Positions 18,689-28,700 of a stretch of 48,614 nucleotides of DNA are shown here, piece after piece (position 1 is the stretch's first letter; each line of letters opens with the position of its first letter). The notes beneath the pieces are model-generated. The model was not told the DNA's origin and made no database searches. It was given only the letters and a program-made list of their open reading frames with translations. Position numbers and translations under genes: made by a program. The stretch comes from Moritella sp. (GTDB lineage: Bacteria > Pseudomonadota > Gammaproteobacteria > Enterobacterales > Moritellaceae), in the NCBI RefSeq assembly GCF_013215705.1, contig NZ_JABSQR010000015.1, positions 80,926-129,539 on the forward strand, given 5' to 3'.

Positions 18689-20197
18689 ATGACTGAACAG
18701 TTACAAGATGAAAACAAACTGATTGCAGAACGTCGCGCGAAATTAGATCATATCCGCACCAACTGTAAAGCAAATGGCCACCCTAATGACTTCCGTGTAA
18801 AACATAAGTCGGCAGATTTACAGGCTGAATTTGGCGAGAAAAGCAAAGAAGAATTAGTTGAAATGCAACACATAGTAAGCATCGCGGGCCGTATTATGGC
18901 GAAACGTGGTCCTTTCCTTGCTATCCAAGATACAGCTGGTCGCATTCAAGCATACGCCTCGAAAGACGTGCAAAAAGCCCAAAAAGCGGACCTTGGCGGT
19001 CTAGATATTGGTGATATCGTTGGTATTACTGGTGCGCTAAACAAATCAGGTAAAGGTGACCTTTACGTTGAAATGACTGACTACGTGTTACTTACTAAAG
19101 CACTGCGTCCATTACCAGAAAAATTCCACGGTCTAACTGACCAAGAAATGCGTTACCGTCAACGTTATGTTGATCTTATCGTAAATGAAGAATCACGTAA
19201 TGCCTTCATCATACGCTCTAAGCTGGTAACCGCTATCCGTAACTTCATGGTATCAAAAGATTACATGGAAGTTGAAACGCCAATGATGCATGTGATCCCG
19301 GGTGGTGCAACTGCGCGTCCATTTATCACTCATCATAACGCGCTTGATCAAGCAATGTATCTACGTGTGGCACCTGAGCTATACCTTAAGCGTTTAGTTG
19401 TTGGTGGTTTTGATCGTGTATTCGAAATTAACCGTAACTTCCGTAACGAAGGTCTATCGCCACGTCATAATCCTGAATTCACAATGATGGAATTCTACCA
19501 AGCTTACGCTGATTACAATGACCTTATGGATTTCACTGAAGAAATGCTAAGCACGGTAGCGGTTGAGGTGCTAGGCGCGACAGCTATGCCTTACGGCGAC
19601 CACATGGTTGAGTTCGGTGGCAAATACACACGTATTAGCATGTTAGATGCAATCAAACAGTACAACCCAGAGCACGAAGTTATCCAAGCATTGACTAATG
19701 AAGGTGTTCAAGATCGTGAGTTAATGGTTTCTATTGCGAAATCACTGAACATGAAGATAGAGAAATTCTGGACTTGTGGTCAATTACTGGAAGAGATCTT
19801 TGGTGAAACAGCTGAACCACAACTGATTCAGCCAACATTCATTACTGGCTACCCAGCAGACATTTCGCCACTCGCACGTCGTAGCGATGATAACCCATTC
19901 TTCACTGACCGTTTTGAGTTTTTCATCGGTGGCCGTGAAGTTGCGAATGGTTTCTCTGAGCTTAATGATGCAGAAGACCAAGATGCACGTTTTAAAGCAC
20001 AAGTTAACGCTAAAGATGCGGGTGATGATGAAGCAATGTACTACGATGCAGATTACATCACTGCACTAGAGCACGGCTTACCACCAACTGCGGGTCAAGG
20101 TATTGGTATCGACCGTTTAGCTATGTTGTTTACGAATACACATACTATTCGTGACGTGATCTTATTCCCGGCAATGCGTCCACAAGCAAATAGCTAA
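18689..20197 (+). CDS. lysS: Lysyl-tRNA synthetase (class II) LysS
   Basis: Charges tRNA-Lys in the cytoplasm. The N-terminal OB-fold anticodon-binding domain (about residues 65-150) is followed by the class II catalytic core. Motif 1 is near [15 protein letters not shown], motif 2 is [11 protein letters not shown] and motif 3 is [12 protein letters not shown] near the C-terminus. Length 502 residues versus 505 in E. coli. It lies downstream of prfB with a 17-base gap, as in E. coli, so the two are probably co-transcribed. A strong terminator follows at 20225-20258. Confidence 0.97.
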   Translation: MTEQLQDENKLIAERRAKLDHIRTNCKANGHPNDFRVKHKSADLQAEFGEKSKEELVEMQHIVSIAGRIMAKRGPFLAIQDTAGRIQAYASKDVQKAQKADLGGLDIGDIVGITGALNKSGKGDLYVEMTDYVLLTKALRPLPEKFHGLTDQEMRYRQRYVDLIVNEESRNAFIIRSKLVTAIRNFMVSKDYMEVETPMMHVIPGGATARPFITHHNALDQAMYLRVAPELYLKRLVVGGFDRVFEINRNFRNEGLSPRHNPEFTMMEFYQAYADYNDLMDFTEEMLSTVAVEVLGATAMPYGDHMVEFGGKYTRISMLDAIKQYNPEHEVIQALTNEGVQDRELMVSIAKSLNMKIEKFWTCGQLLEEIFGETAEPQLIQPTFITGYPADISPLARRSDDNPFFTDRFEFFIGGREVANGFSELNDAEDQDARFKAQVNAKDAGDDEAMYYDADYITALEHGLPPTAGQGIGIDRLAMLFTNTHTIRDVILFPAMRPQANS

Positions 20198-20224
20198 TTA
20201 GTTATGTAGTTAAAGCTGAATGAT

Positions 20225-20258
20225 AAAAAAGCCAGTCATGTTAGTGACTGGCTTTTTT
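20225..20258. terminator. Terminator after lysS
   Basis: The perfect 14-bp stem AAAAAAGCCAGTCA/TGACTGGCTTTTTT encloses a six-base loop. The A and T runs make it usable from both sides, serving lysS and the convergent ygfZ. Confidence 0.93.
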
Positions 20259-20330
20259 GTTTTCTGGGTTTTATTTAATACGTTCTATTTTCGTACTTAC
20301 GCTTTGTGATTTAGAGGCTTTAAGTATGAG

Positions 20331-21317
20331 TTAGTCTGCTTCTACCAATGAATACGGTAATGGCATGAAAGCTAATGTTGATTCGTTATCGGTAATTTTA
20401 AACACGCTATCTGCTTCAAGGTTATTTGGCATCACACTTGAAATCAATTGTACGCCGTCACTATAACGATAGCTTAAGTTGACTTTACCGCTGCTACGCC
20501 AGTTCTCACCCAGTTGTAATTCAATGCTATCACCACTGTTTACTTCGGTTGCAGTAGTACCGCTTAAGATGGCCATTGCACGTTTGTTGGTACCACGGTA
20601 TTTAGCGCGGGCGACAGTTTCTTGGCCTGTGTAGCAACCTTTCTTAAAGCTAATGCCATCATAGGCTTGTAGGTTGAATGCTTGTGGGATCTGCACGCTG
20701 CTCATTGCTGCCCCTACAATCGGTGCTGCTGCGAGGATATCCAGTGCATCCCAGAATGAACCGTCATCGGTTGCTGCTTCGGCCAAATGTTGGCTAATCT
20801 GTTGCAGTGAGGCATCACTTTTTTGTAACAATATTAAGAAGCGTGGGGTATCGCCAATAAGTCGCATGACAAAACCATTCGGTAAATGAGTGACCGCTTC
20901 TTCGCCTAAGGTAATTGCGAAGGCCTTATTAAGCCACTGTTCTGCTTGTTCGCCTGCGATACCATAGAGGTTACAAAATGCAGAGGCATCGGTCAGTTCT
21001 ATTTTTGAGAATACCGCGTATTTTTTTAGTTCCGGCAGGGTGATCGCCAGTGCGTCTTTACGCATGATGAAATAAAACGAATCGCCTTTTTTAGCGACTT
21101 GGAAGGTTGACCACAGTTTGCCTTTTGGATTGCAATGACCACCCCAAGTTGTTTGTTGATCTTCTAAGCCCACCAGATCACAAGTCAATTGGCCTTGTAA
21201 ATAACTTAAACGCTGCTCACCTGTTGCAGTCATTAATCCCCAGTGCGATAGCTCGCTTACGATCACATTTGGTAATGCATCCGTTGATGCTAGGGTCAGT
21301 TTATTAAATTGGGTCAT
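20331..21317 (-). CDS. ygfZ: Folate-binding protein YgfZ (Fe-S cluster assembly/repair factor)
   Basis: A GcvT-like tetrahydrofolate-binding protein needed for the activity of several Fe-S enzymes, including MiaB. The family signature KGCYTGQE occurs at residues 226-233 with the essential Cys228. The N-terminal folate-binding fold contains YLQGQLTCD and NPKGKLWSTF. Length 328 residues versus 326 in E. coli. It is divergent from sdhE-ygfX, the same arrangement as in E. coli, linking Fe-S repair with flavinylation of succinate dehydrogenase. Confidence 0.94.
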   Translation of the reverse strand: MTQFNKLTLASTDALPNVIVSELSHWGLMTATGEQRLSYLQGQLTCDLVGLEDQQTTWGGHCNPKGKLWSTFQVAKKGDSFYFIMRKDALAITLPELKKYAVFSKIELTDASAFCNLYGIAGEQAEQWLNKAFAITLGEEAVTHLPNGFVMRLIGDTPRFLILLQKSDASLQQISQHLAEAATDDGSFWDALDILAAAPIVGAAMSSVQIPQAFNLQAYDGISFKKGCYTGQETVARAKYRGTNKRAMAILSGTTATEVNSGDSIELQLGENWRSSGKVNLSYRYSDGVQLISSVMPNNLEADSVFKITDNESTLAFMPLPYSLVEAD

Positions 21318-21437
21318 TGTATACTCTTCTCTGGCTAGTTTTCTCTATGGTAGAGTGAACGCAAGCATTTGTCTTTAGAAGATCTTGTTTATTTTTGTGA
21401 TAGAATAATCCTATGGAAAGTAGGATAAGGGAAAAAA

Positions 21438-21689
21438 ATGACTAAGTTAGATTCAAAGGCGCGTTTACGTTGGGCATGTCGCCGTGGCATGCTGGAATTA
21501 GATGTATTATTTCGTCCGTTTGTGGATGAAGCTTATGATGATTTATCCGATGCAGATAAATTTATTTTCCAACGCTTGTTAGCAGGCGAAGATCCCGAGT
21601 TATTTGCTTGGGCGATGGGTCATAAAAAGTGTGGCGACCCGGAGTTAGCCTATATGATGGATAAAATTGTCTCAAGAGTTAAAGTGTAG
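21438..21689 (+). CDS. sdhE: FAD assembly factor SdhE
   Basis: A small five-helix protein that promotes covalent FAD attachment to succinate dehydrogenase SdhA and fumarate reductase FrdA. The invariant RGMLELD motif is at about residues 16-22. The protein has 83 residues (88 in E. coli). GGATAAGGGA precedes the ATG. ygfX begins 22 bases before its stop in another frame, implying translational coupling. Confidence 0.94.
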   Translation: MTKLDSKARLRWACRRGMLELDVLFRPFVDEAYDDLSDADKFIFQRLLAGEDPELFAWAMGHKKCGDPELAYMMDKIVSRVKV

Positions 21690-22074
21690 CGTCACGTTAC
21701 GCCCATCTAAATACTGGTTGTTGCTGTGTATTGCAATGCATAGCGTGGTGCTTGGTTTGTTATTAAATTGGCTGACCCTTGTCGCATTACAATTGGTTTA
21801 TACCGTAGTCATTATTGCCTTGTGTAGCTATCACTGTTGGCAACATTGGCTGCGCCGTCCCTGCTTTGTTTATTTCACCAATGGTTACATCCAGTTTGAC
21901 GCGGGTGGTGAGTTATTTGCTTTGAGCAAAGATTCTCGCAGTGCCGATCTTTTTATTCAGTTAAGTTATAGCAGCCTAAACCAGAGACACTCTCAGTCGT
22001 TATACATTATGCGAGATGCCATCGACGATGCTGATTACCGTCGTTTAGTCCGCACCATCAAAATATTAAAGTAG
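21667..22074 (+). CDS. ygfX: Membrane protein YgfX/CptA family
   Basis: A small inner-membrane protein of 135 residues with two adjacent hydrophobic helices (about 16-35 and 36-55) and a soluble C-terminal domain. In E. coli the homologue pairs with SdhE and has been proposed as a toxin acting on FtsZ and MreB, and also as a membrane partner of SdhE; which role applies here is open. The start is TTG 21667, six bases after GGA, inside sdhE. The low sequence conservation is typical; the assignment rests on length, topology and position. The terminator at 22088-22113 closes the pair. Confidence 0.82.
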   Translation: MSQELKCSVTLRPSKYWLLLCIAMHSVVLGLLLNWLTLVALQLVYTVVIIALCSYHCWQHWLRRPCFVYFTNGYIQFDAGGELFALSKDSRSADLFIQLSYSSLNQRHSQSLYIMRDAIDDADYRRLVRTIKILK

Positions 22075-22087
22075 CGGCATGATTAAA

Positions 22088-22113
22088 AAAAAGCAGCTGA
22101 GTAGCTGCTTTTT
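22088..22113. terminator. Terminator between ygfX and nadB
   Basis: AAAAAGCAGCT pairs perfectly with AGCTGCTTTTT (11 bp) around a GAGT loop. Symmetric A and T runs make it bidirectional for the convergent ygfX and nadB. Confidence 0.92.
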
Positions 22114-22151
22114 GGTGTCTGATTTGTGATTAACGGCGAATGATTAACAAA

Positions 22152-23756
22152 CTATACCTTAGGTTGTAAGATGGTGGGCTGTGGTTCGTCAAACTGCTCA
22201 GGGTAGTCTAGCGTGTAGTGCAAGCCGCGACTTTCTTTCCGTTCGAGTGCGCAACGGATAATTAAATCAGCCACCGTCACCAGGTTTCTTAATTCTAATA
22301 AGTTGTTACTGACGCGGAAGTTACTGTAGTACTCATCAATCTCTTGTTGCAACAGGTTAACGCGGTGTTGGGCACGCTCTAGACGTTTTGTTGTTCTGAC
22401 AATACCGACGTAATCCCACATGAATAACCGCAGTTCATGCCAGTTATGTTGGATTATCACTTCTTCATCTGAGTCTGTTACTTTGCTCTCATCCCATGCC
22501 GGAATACGATAATCTTTACGTTGTTTGTGTAACTTCGACAAGATATCTTCTGCCGCGGCGTGAGCAAATACAATACACTCTAATAATGAGTTACTGGCTA
22601 AACGATTAGCGCCGTGTAATCCGGTATAAGCCACTTCGCCTATCGCGTATAAACCGCGCATATCCGTTTGACCGGTTAAGTCAGTCATGACACCACCACA
22701 AGTATAATGTGCCGCGGGTACCGCAGGGATTGGATCTGTGGTGATATCGATACCCAACTTCAGGCAACGCTCATAAATAGTCGGGAAATGGCTAATAACA
22801 AACTCAGCGGGTTTATGGCTGATATCTAAATACACACAATCACTACCCAGACGTTTCATTTCAAAGTCGATAGCACGGGCTACAATATCACGCGGTGCTA
22901 ATTCTGCACGTTCATCGAAGCTAGGCATAAAGCGGGTGCCATCGGCATGACGTAAATAAGCGCCTTCACCACGTAATGCTTCTGTTAATAAGAAGTTTTT
23001 CGCATCAGGGTGGAATAAACAGGTCGGGTGGAATTGATTGAATTCCATATTTGCTACGCGGCAACCCGCGCGCCACGCCATCGCGATACCGTCACCACTC
23101 GAGACATCAGGGTTAGTGGTATATTGATACACTTTACTGGCGCCACCTGTGGCTAAAATAACAAAGCGCGCCTTAATCACTTCAACTTTTTCGGCATCAC
23201 GGTTCCAAACATAAGCACCGATAATACGGTTGGTGGCTTGATTAAGTTGTTTTGTTGAAATAAGGTCAACCGCGTTAAAGCGTTCCATTAGGGTAATATT
23301 CGGATGTTGACTGACATTATCGATTAACGTGGTTTGCACTACTTTGCCTGTGGCATCGGCTGCATGCAGAATGCGGCGGTGACTGTGACCGCCTTCTTTG
23401 GTGAGGTGATAGCGCTGTTCACCATTATCGTCAGCGACCTGATCAAACGGTGCGCCTTTGTCGATTAACCAGTTTAAGCTGGCAGCGGCGCTACTGGCCG
23501 TAAAGCTAACGGTATCTTCATCACATAATCCGGCACCGGCGATAAGCGTATCGGCGACATGACCTTCTACACTGTCCGCTTCATCAAAAACGGCAGCGAT
23601 ACCACCTTGGGCGTAGAGGGTTGAACCTTCAGTTAAGCTACTCTTACTGAGCACCATCACTTTAGCTTGGTCAGCGAGTTTTAGGGCCAATGAGAGTCCA
23701 GCGGCACCACTGCCGATAATCAGTACATCGCTTTGGTATTCCGCATTTGTTCTCAT
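22152..23756 (-). CDS. nadB: L-aspartate oxidase NadB
   Basis: A flavoprotein that oxidises L-aspartate to iminoaspartate, the first step of de novo NAD synthesis with NadA. The N-terminal dinucleotide-binding motif GSGAAG (residues 15-20) binds FAD. Further landmarks of the succinate dehydrogenase/fumarate reductase flavoprotein family are the EGGHSHRRI segment, [19 protein letters not shown] and [26 protein letters not shown] near the C-terminal third. I use the ATG at 23756, giving MRTNAEYQS, with GGAA close upstream. The in-frame GTG at 23765 lacks a ribosome site. Length about 534 residues (540 in E. coli). It is divergent from rpoE, as in E. coli. Confidence 0.95.
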   Translation of the reverse strand: MRTNAEYQSDVLIIGSGAAGLSLALKLADQAKVMVLSKSSLTEGSTLYAQGGIAAVFDEADSVEGHVADTLIAGAGLCDEDTVSFTASSAAASLNWLIDKGAPFDQVADDNGEQRYHLTKEGGHSHRRILHAADATGKVVQTTLIDNVSQHPNITLMERFNAVDLISTKQLNQATNRIIGAYVWNRDAEKVEVIKARFVILATGGASKVYQYTTNPDVSSGDGIAMAWRAGCRVANMEFNQFHPTCLFHPDAKNFLLTEALRGEGAYLRHADGTRFMPSFDERAELAPRDIVARAIDFEMKRLGSDCVYLDISHKPAEFVISHFPTIYERCLKLGIDITTDPIPAVPAAHYTCGGVMTDLTGQTDMRGLYAIGEVAYTGLHGANRLASNSLLECIVFAHAAAEDILSKLHKQRKDYRIPAWDESKVTDSDEEVIIQHNWHELRLFMWDYVGIVRTTKRLERAQHRVNLLQQEIDEYYSNFRVSNNLLELRNLVTVADLIIRCALERKESRGLHYTLDYPEQFDEPQPTILQPKV

Positions 23757-23790
23757 AGTTTCCACTCGATTTGTAGTATGCTGTTATGTC

Positions 23791-23834
23791 TATACCCAAG
23801 TTACTGCAAGATATAACTTTAAGTTGGGTATTAT
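23791..23834. repeat. Dispersed palindromic repeat, copy 2
   Basis: An imperfect palindrome starts TATACCCAAGTTACTG and ends TTTAAGTTGGGTATTATA. The TACCCAA/TTGGGTA arms pair over 7 bp, with a further TTA/TAA beyond a mismatch. Its left half matches the reverse complement of 2456-2479. It lies between the divergent nadB and rpoE genes, upstream of the sigma-E promoter. It is probably a REP- or MITE-like element of this genus. Confidence 0.6.
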
Positions 23835-23930
23835 AAGCTTTAAATCTCGGGCAATAAAAAGGTATTTTGATTTATTTGACCTTATTTTGATTTAATTGAC
23901 CCAATGGCGCACTTTATTTGGCGTTAAAAC

Positions 23931-23957
23931 GAACTTTATTTATATAACGTAGTCTGA
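23931..23957 (+). promoter_or_regulatory. Sigma-E promoter of rpoE (autoregulatory)
   Basis: GAACTT at 23931-23936 and TCTGA at 23953-23957 are separated by 16 bases. This closely fits the sigma-E consensus (GGAACTT, 15-16 bases, TCTGA or TCAGA). The transcript would have a leader of about 50 bases before rpoE. Confidence 0.85.
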
Positions 23958-24014
23958 AAAATACGCATTAGTAATACTAGTGTCATCAGAATAATAAGAG
24001 GTTATGAGTTACTA

Positions 24015-24593
24015 ATGAGTGCAAAAGAGACGGACTTGCAATTAGTCGAGCGAGTTCAAGGCGGTGACAAAGCCGCATTTAATTTATTGGTGACTAAATA
24101 CCAACAGAAAGTTGCGAACCTGATCTCACGTTACGTTTCCGCCAGTGGCGACGTTGCCGATGTGACTCAGGAAGTGTTTATTAAAGCGTATCGCGCGTTG
24201 CCGAATTTTAGAGGAGATAGTGCGTTTTATACTTGGCTATACCGTATTGCCAGTAATACCGCTAAGAACTATTTAATTGCGCAAAGTAGGCGACCACCTG
24301 CTAACGATATTGATGCCGCAGATGCGGAGTTTTACGACGGTAATGATGGTATGCGTGAGTCATCAACACCAGAACGGATTATTTTAGCAGAAGAAATGAA
24401 AGCAGTTATTTTTTCAGTTATTGACGCGTTACCTGATGAATTACGTACCGCGATAACATTACGTGAAATGGAAGGCATGAGTTATGACGATATTAGTATT
24501 GTCATGAGCTGCCCAGTGGGTACTGTTCGCTCACGTATTTTTAGAGCGCGTGAAGCGATTGAAGTAAAATTAAAACCGTTACTTCAACAGTAA
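24015..24593 (+). CDS. rpoE: Extracytoplasmic stress sigma factor RpoE (sigma-E)
   Basis: An ECF sigma factor that drives the envelope-stress regulon when outer-membrane protein folding fails. Region 2 (RVQGGDKAAFNLLVTKYQ through FRGDSAFYTWLYRIASNTAKNYL) binds the -10, and region 4 (LPDELRTAITLREMEGMSYDDIS...CPVGTVRSRIFRARE) binds the -35. Length 192 residues versus 191 in E. coli, with very high similarity. A sigma-E promoter lies upstream. The order rpoE-rseA-rseB-rseC matches the classic operon. A three-codon reading frame (ATG AGT TAC TAA, 24004-24015) ends overlapping the rpoE ATG. Confidence 0.97.
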   Translation: MSAKETDLQLVERVQGGDKAAFNLLVTKYQQKVANLISRYVSASGDVADVTQEVFIKAYRALPNFRGDSAFYTWLYRIASNTAKNYLIAQSRRPPANDIDAADAEFYDGNDGMRESSTPERIILAEEMKAVIFSVIDALPDELRTAITLREMEGMSYDDISIVMSCPVGTVRSRIFRAREAIEVKLKPLLQQ

Positions 24594-24634
24594 GTTAAAC
24601 ACAGATTACGGACGAGTAAATTTAGGTATTAATT

Positions 24635-25183
24635 ATGATAGAAAAAGAACGTTTATCTTCCATTGTAGACAATGAATATATTGATGCAGCATTACTTGAT
24701 GAACTCGGTAAGGATGAAGCATTAGCTTCGAGCTGGCAGCATTACCACATGATTGGTGATGTGATGCGTGGTGAAACACCTGCTACGGTTAATTTAGATC
24801 TAACCCGTGCTATCACCGCGGCTATCGCTGAAGAACCGGCACTGATAATGCCAAAAGAAAGTGCCAACGATAGCTCTTTCTATCAAAAATCAATTCAGCC
24901 TTGGCTAAAAACCGGTGGCCAATTCGCCATCGCGGCGTCAGTGGCATTAATGGTGATTACGGGTGTGCAATACAGTAATACCGAAGCACCGATAACGGGA
25001 CTTGAACCTGCACTGAATGTGATGCCGTTTGCTGGTATTGCCTCGCCAGTGAGCTTGAGTATTGAGTCGCCTAATTCGCGTCAAGTACCGCCTGAATTTA
25101 CCGATGAAGAAAAAGTAGAGCAAGTACGCCGCATTAATGCATTTGTGCTTGATCATCAATTACAAAAACGCATCCAGCAATAA
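24635..25183 (+). CDS. rseA: Anti-sigma-E factor RseA
   Basis: A single-pass inner-membrane anti-sigma factor that sequesters RpoE until DegS and RseP cleave it. The cytoplasmic N-terminal domain (about residues 1-90) has the family pattern ERLSSIVDNE...WQHYHMIGDVMRGE. One transmembrane helix lies at about 96-112 (GQFAIAASVALMVITGVQY). The periplasmic part, about 70 residues, is the RseB-binding and DegS-cleaved region. At 182 residues it is shorter than the E. coli protein (216), mostly in the periplasmic tail. Confidence 0.93.
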   Translation: MIEKERLSSIVDNEYIDAALLDELGKDEALASSWQHYHMIGDVMRGETPATVNLDLTRAITAAIAEEPALIMPKESANDSSFYQKSIQPWLKTGGQFAIAASVALMVITGVQYSNTEAPITGLEPALNVMPFAGIASPVSLSIESPNSRQVPPEFTDEEKVEQVRRINAFVLDHQLQKRIQQ

Positions 25184-25196
25184 TAGTGAGCCAGTA

Positions 25197-26240
25197 ATGT
25201 TCAAAAAAAGTGTTGGTTTGTGGATCTTATTGTCGGCGCTCTTTACCCCTGTCGCGTGGAGTGAAGTTACGGCTGGCGATAATAAGGTCGTAAAGAGTAA
25301 TGCTGTGAATAACATTGCAGCAGCGCCGTCGCAATTATCTGCGGATGCCTTGTTAGACAACATGAAAACAGCGTTTAAACAGTTAAATTATGATTTGTCT
25401 TATGTCGAGATTGAACGCGGTAGAATTACCCCGATGCGCTACAGTCACGGGATGATTGATGATGTGTCTGTTGGCCATTTATTATCGTTAAATGGCAATC
25501 CTCGTGAATACTTACGTCGTGGTGACATCACTAGTTTTTTTGAATCCGAGCAGCCGGGTTATTCGTTATCATCCACGGCAATACCGGGACTGTTGTTCAA
25601 TTTAATGGCGACTGAACTGACACTTGATGACAGCTTATATCAAGCGATTTATGTCGGTGGTAAATCCCGTGTCACCGGGCGTTTAAGCCAAATTGTGCGG
25701 GTGGTACCGAACGATAAATACCGCTTTGGTTATTTAATCTGGATAGATTTAACCACCAACCTGCCGCTGCGTATAGATATGATCAAAGATAGCGGTGAAG
25801 TGGTGTTCCAAGTGATGGCGATTTCGTTATATCAATTCCCTGATGTGACGCCTTGGTTAGAGCAACTGAATTCGGTAAAACTACCCCCCGTGTTATCTGC
25901 AGTACAAACGCAAGACTTGTTACCAGAACCGACTAAATCGGAATGGAAAGCCGCTTGGATGCCTGATGGGTTTAAACAGATTGTGAGTAATAAACACCAG
26001 ATCGCAGGTATTGGTCAGATAATTGACTACATGCAGTTTTCTGATGGACTTGTCGATATCTCAATCTACGTCAACACCAATGCGCAAGCGGGTAGTTTAA
26101 GTCAAGGATTAGGTGTATCGGGACAAATTAGTTTACAATCTAAGATCACAGATGATATTGAGATAGTCGTTGTCGGCGAAGTGCCGAGTATGACAGCTAA
26201 AAAAATTGCTGACTCCGTCGTTCGAAATCTTGATAACTAA
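25197..26240 (+). CDS. rseB: Sigma-E factor regulatory protein RseB
   Basis: A periplasmic sensor that binds RseA, shields it from DegS and lets go when it senses mislocalised lipopolysaccharide or lipoproteins. A signal peptide (MFKKSVGLWILLSALFTPVAW, residues about 1-23) supports the start at ATG 25197. A longer upstream start would run into rseA and hide this signal. The two-domain MucB/RseB fold is recognisable: a LolA-like N-terminal half with the DNMKTAFKQLNYDLSYVEI opening, and the smaller C-terminal half after about residue 230. Length 347 residues (318 in E. coli). Confidence 0.93.
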   Translation: MFKKSVGLWILLSALFTPVAWSEVTAGDNKVVKSNAVNNIAAAPSQLSADALLDNMKTAFKQLNYDLSYVEIERGRITPMRYSHGMIDDVSVGHLLSLNGNPREYLRRGDITSFFESEQPGYSLSSTAIPGLLFNLMATELTLDDSLYQAIYVGGKSRVTGRLSQIVRVVPNDKYRFGYLIWIDLTTNLPLRIDMIKDSGEVVFQVMAISLYQFPDVTPWLEQLNSVKLPPVLSAVQTQDLLPEPTKSEWKAAWMPDGFKQIVSNKHQIAGIGQIIDYMQFSDGLVDISIYVNTNAQAGSLSQGLGVSGQISLQSKITDDIEIVVVGEVPSMTAKKIADSVVRNLDN

Positions 26241-26327
26241 TTTATGCTAACAATCATGGCGGGCTAACGATATAACATTGGTATCGTGTTCGTCGGTCAC
26301 GATTGCTTAAAACAAGGTTATACCCGC

Positions 26328-26807
26328 ATGATTATTGAAACAGCTATCGTTAAAAGTGTCATTGGTGATCAGGTTTCGGTACAGTGCGAAAGTCAATCTG
26401 CTTGTAACCATTGTCATGCCAGTGATAACTGCGGCACCGGCATGGTTGCCAAAGCATTCCCTCATCGGACTCACCGTTTTACCGTCACTAAAACAGCGGA
26501 TGTTGTTGCCGGTGATAAGATCGAAATTGGTTTACGTGAAAAGAATTTAATCACCAGCGCCATGCTGGTTTACTTGCTGCCATTAGCTGCAATTTTACTG
26601 TCACTGGGTCTGGGTCAGTATTTATCCCAAGTTTTCCAATTTGAAGGTGAAGGCTTGGTTATTCTAGCGGCTTTTGTTGGTGGCTACATTGGTTTTAGTT
26701 GCACGCGAAAATTAAGCGTTATATTTGATCAACGCTTTGATTTTAAACCTAAAATGCTAGGTGTTGTGGCCCAATCGGAAGTGATAGGGCAATGGCGCGC
26801 TGATTAA
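26328..26807 (+). CDS. rseC: SoxR-reducing system/sigma-E operon protein RseC
   Basis: An integral inner-membrane protein of 159 residues, identical in length to E. coli RseC. Four N-terminal cysteines (Cys20, 26, 29 and 35) resemble a metal or Fe-S site, and two transmembrane helices follow (about residues 72-95 and 104-122). The family is tied to the Rnf-dependent SoxR reducing system and has a minor effect on sigma-E. The ATG at 26328 fits the family N-terminus and has AAGG at 26314-26317; upstream extension to 26286 would add an unconserved segment. Confidence 0.92.
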   Translation: MIIETAIVKSVIGDQVSVQCESQSACNHCHASDNCGTGMVAKAFPHRTHRFTVTKTADVVAGDKIEIGLREKNLITSAMLVYLLPLAAILLSLGLGQYLSQVFQFEGEGLVILAAFVGGYIGFSCTRKLSVIFDQRFDFKPKMLGVVAQSEVIGQWRAD

Positions 26808-26899
26808 AAGCAATTGAAAGATAGCAGTCATCCCTTAAATCCGTTAAAATCCGCCTCATTAAGTGTCATATCTACTAAGTATTGGATATTATCTAACTC

Positions 26900-28696
26900 A
26901 TGAAACACATTCGTAACTTTTCAATTATTGCTCATATCGATCACGGTAAATCAACGTTATCAGATCGTTTGATCTCATTTTGTGGTGGTTTATCTGACCG
27001 TGAAATGGCTGCACAGGTTCTTGACTCAATGGATATTGAGCGCGAGCGTGGCATTACAATTAAAGCGCAAAGCGTGACCCTGAACTATAAAGCCAAAGAT
27101 GGTGAAACTTACCAACTTAACTTTATTGATACACCTGGACACGTGGACTTCAGCTATGAGGTTTCTCGCTCATTAGCAGCTTGTGAGGGTGCTTTACTTG
27201 TTGTCGACGCTGGTCAAGGCGTAGAGGCACAAACACTCGCAAACTGCTATACCGCGATGGAAATGGATTTGGAAGTTGTGCCAATCCTCAATAAAATCGA
27301 TTTACCCGCTGCTGATCCTGATCGCGTAGCAGAAGAAATCGAAGACATCATTGGTATTGATGCAATGGAAGCAACGCGTTGCTCTGCCAAGACGGGTGTA
27401 GGTATCGAAGACGTACTTGAAACTATTGTCAGAGAAATTCCGTGTCCATCAAAAGGTTCGGAAGACGCACCACTGCAAGCCCTGATCATCGATTCATGGT
27501 TTGATAACTACCAAGGTGTGGTATCGCTAGTACGTATTACCAATGGTGTATTACGCAAAGGCGATAAGCTCACGGTGATGTCTACAGGTCAATCGCACCT
27601 GATTGATAAAGTCGGTATCTTCACACCAAAACAGACTGATACTGACGTGCTTCACTGTGGTGAAGTAGGTTTTGTTATTTGTGGTATTAAAGATATTCTA
27701 GGGGCACCGGTTGGTGATACGCTAACACTGACTCGCAACCCTGCTGATGCGCCAGTACCGGGTTTTAGTAAAGTAAAACCTCAGGTTTATGCGGGCATGT
27801 TCCCAATTAGCTCTGACGATTATGAAGCGTTCCGTGATGCACTGGGTAAACTCAGTCTAAACGATGCGTCTTTATTCTATGAACCAGAGAGCTCAACCGC
27901 ACTTGGTTTTGGTTTCCGTTGTGGTTTCTTAGGTTTATTACACATGGAAATCGTTCAAGAGCGTTTAGAGCGTGAATATGATCTTGAACTGATCACCACG
28001 GCACCCACGGTTGTTTACGAAGTAGAAACCAAAAAAGGTGAAGTTCTTTACGTTGATAGCCCAGCTAAATTACCGGCAATCAATGATATTGAAGAGATCC
28101 GCGAACCCATTGCAGAATGTAACATCCTCGTACCACAAGAATACCTAGGTAATGTAATTACCCTTTGTATTGCTAAGCGTGGTGTACAAACGAAGATGGA
28201 TTATCACGGTAAGCAAGTGGCATTAACTTACGAGATCCCGATGGGTGAAGTAGTGATGGACTTCTTTGACCGTTTGAAATCGACAAGCCGTGGTTATGCG
28301 TCACTGGATTACTCGTTCATCCACTTCAATCCCGCTGACATGGTACGTGTTGATGTATTGATTAACACAGATCGTGTTGATGCATTAGCCATGATCACGC
28401 ATCGTGAAAATTCGATGAATCGTGGTCGTTTACTGGTTGAAAAGATGAAGGAACTTATTCCTCGTCAAATGTTTAACATTGCGATTCAGGCCGTTATTGG
28501 TTCACAAGTGATTGCCCGTAGTACCGTTAAACAAATGCGTAAAAACGTGATCGCCAAGTGTTATGGCGGTGATATTAGCCGTAAGAAAAAACTGCTACAG
28601 AAGCAGAAAGACGGTAAGAAACGCATGAAGCAAATCGGTAATGTTGAAGTACCGCAAGAAGCCTTCTTAGCTGTGTTGCATATCGGAAAGGACTAG
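26900..28696 (+). CDS. lepA: Elongation factor 4 LepA (translational GTPase)
   Basis: A translational GTPase related to EF-G that acts on stalled or initiating ribosomes and on 30S biogenesis. G1 is AHIDHGKST (about residues 11-19), G2 lies in [11 protein letters not shown]3 is DTPGHVD and G4 is NKIDLP. Domains II, III and V follow, and the LepA-specific C-terminal domain ends with [29 protein letters not shown]. Length 598 residues versus 599 in E. coli. lepB starts four bases after the stop; the operon position is the classic lepA-lepB-rnc-era order. Confidence 0.97.
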   Translation: MKHIRNFSIIAHIDHGKSTLSDRLISFCGGLSDREMAAQVLDSMDIERERGITIKAQSVTLNYKAKDGETYQLNFIDTPGHVDFSYEVSRSLAACEGALLVVDAGQGVEAQTLANCYTAMEMDLEVVPILNKIDLPAADPDRVAEEIEDIIGIDAMEATRCSAKTGVGIEDVLETIVREIPCPSKGSEDAPLQALIIDSWFDNYQGVVSLVRITNGVLRKGDKLTVMSTGQSHLIDKVGIFTPKQTDTDVLHCGEVGFVICGIKDILGAPVGDTLTLTRNPADAPVPGFSKVKPQVYAGMFPISSDDYEAFRDALGKLSLNDASLFYEPESSTALGFGFRCGFLGLLHMEIVQERLEREYDLELITTAPTVVYEVETKKGEVLYVDSPAKLPAINDIEEIREPIAECNILVPQEYLGNVITLCIAKRGVQTKMDYHGKQVALTYEIPMGEVVMDFFDRLKSTSRGYASLDYSFIHFNPADMVRVDVLINTDRVDALAMITHRENSMNRGRLLVEKMKELIPRQMFNIAIQAVIGSQVIARSTVKQMRKNVIAKCYGGDISRKKKLLQKQKDGKKRMKQIGNVEVPQEAFLAVLHIGKD

Positions 28697-28700
28697 ATAA

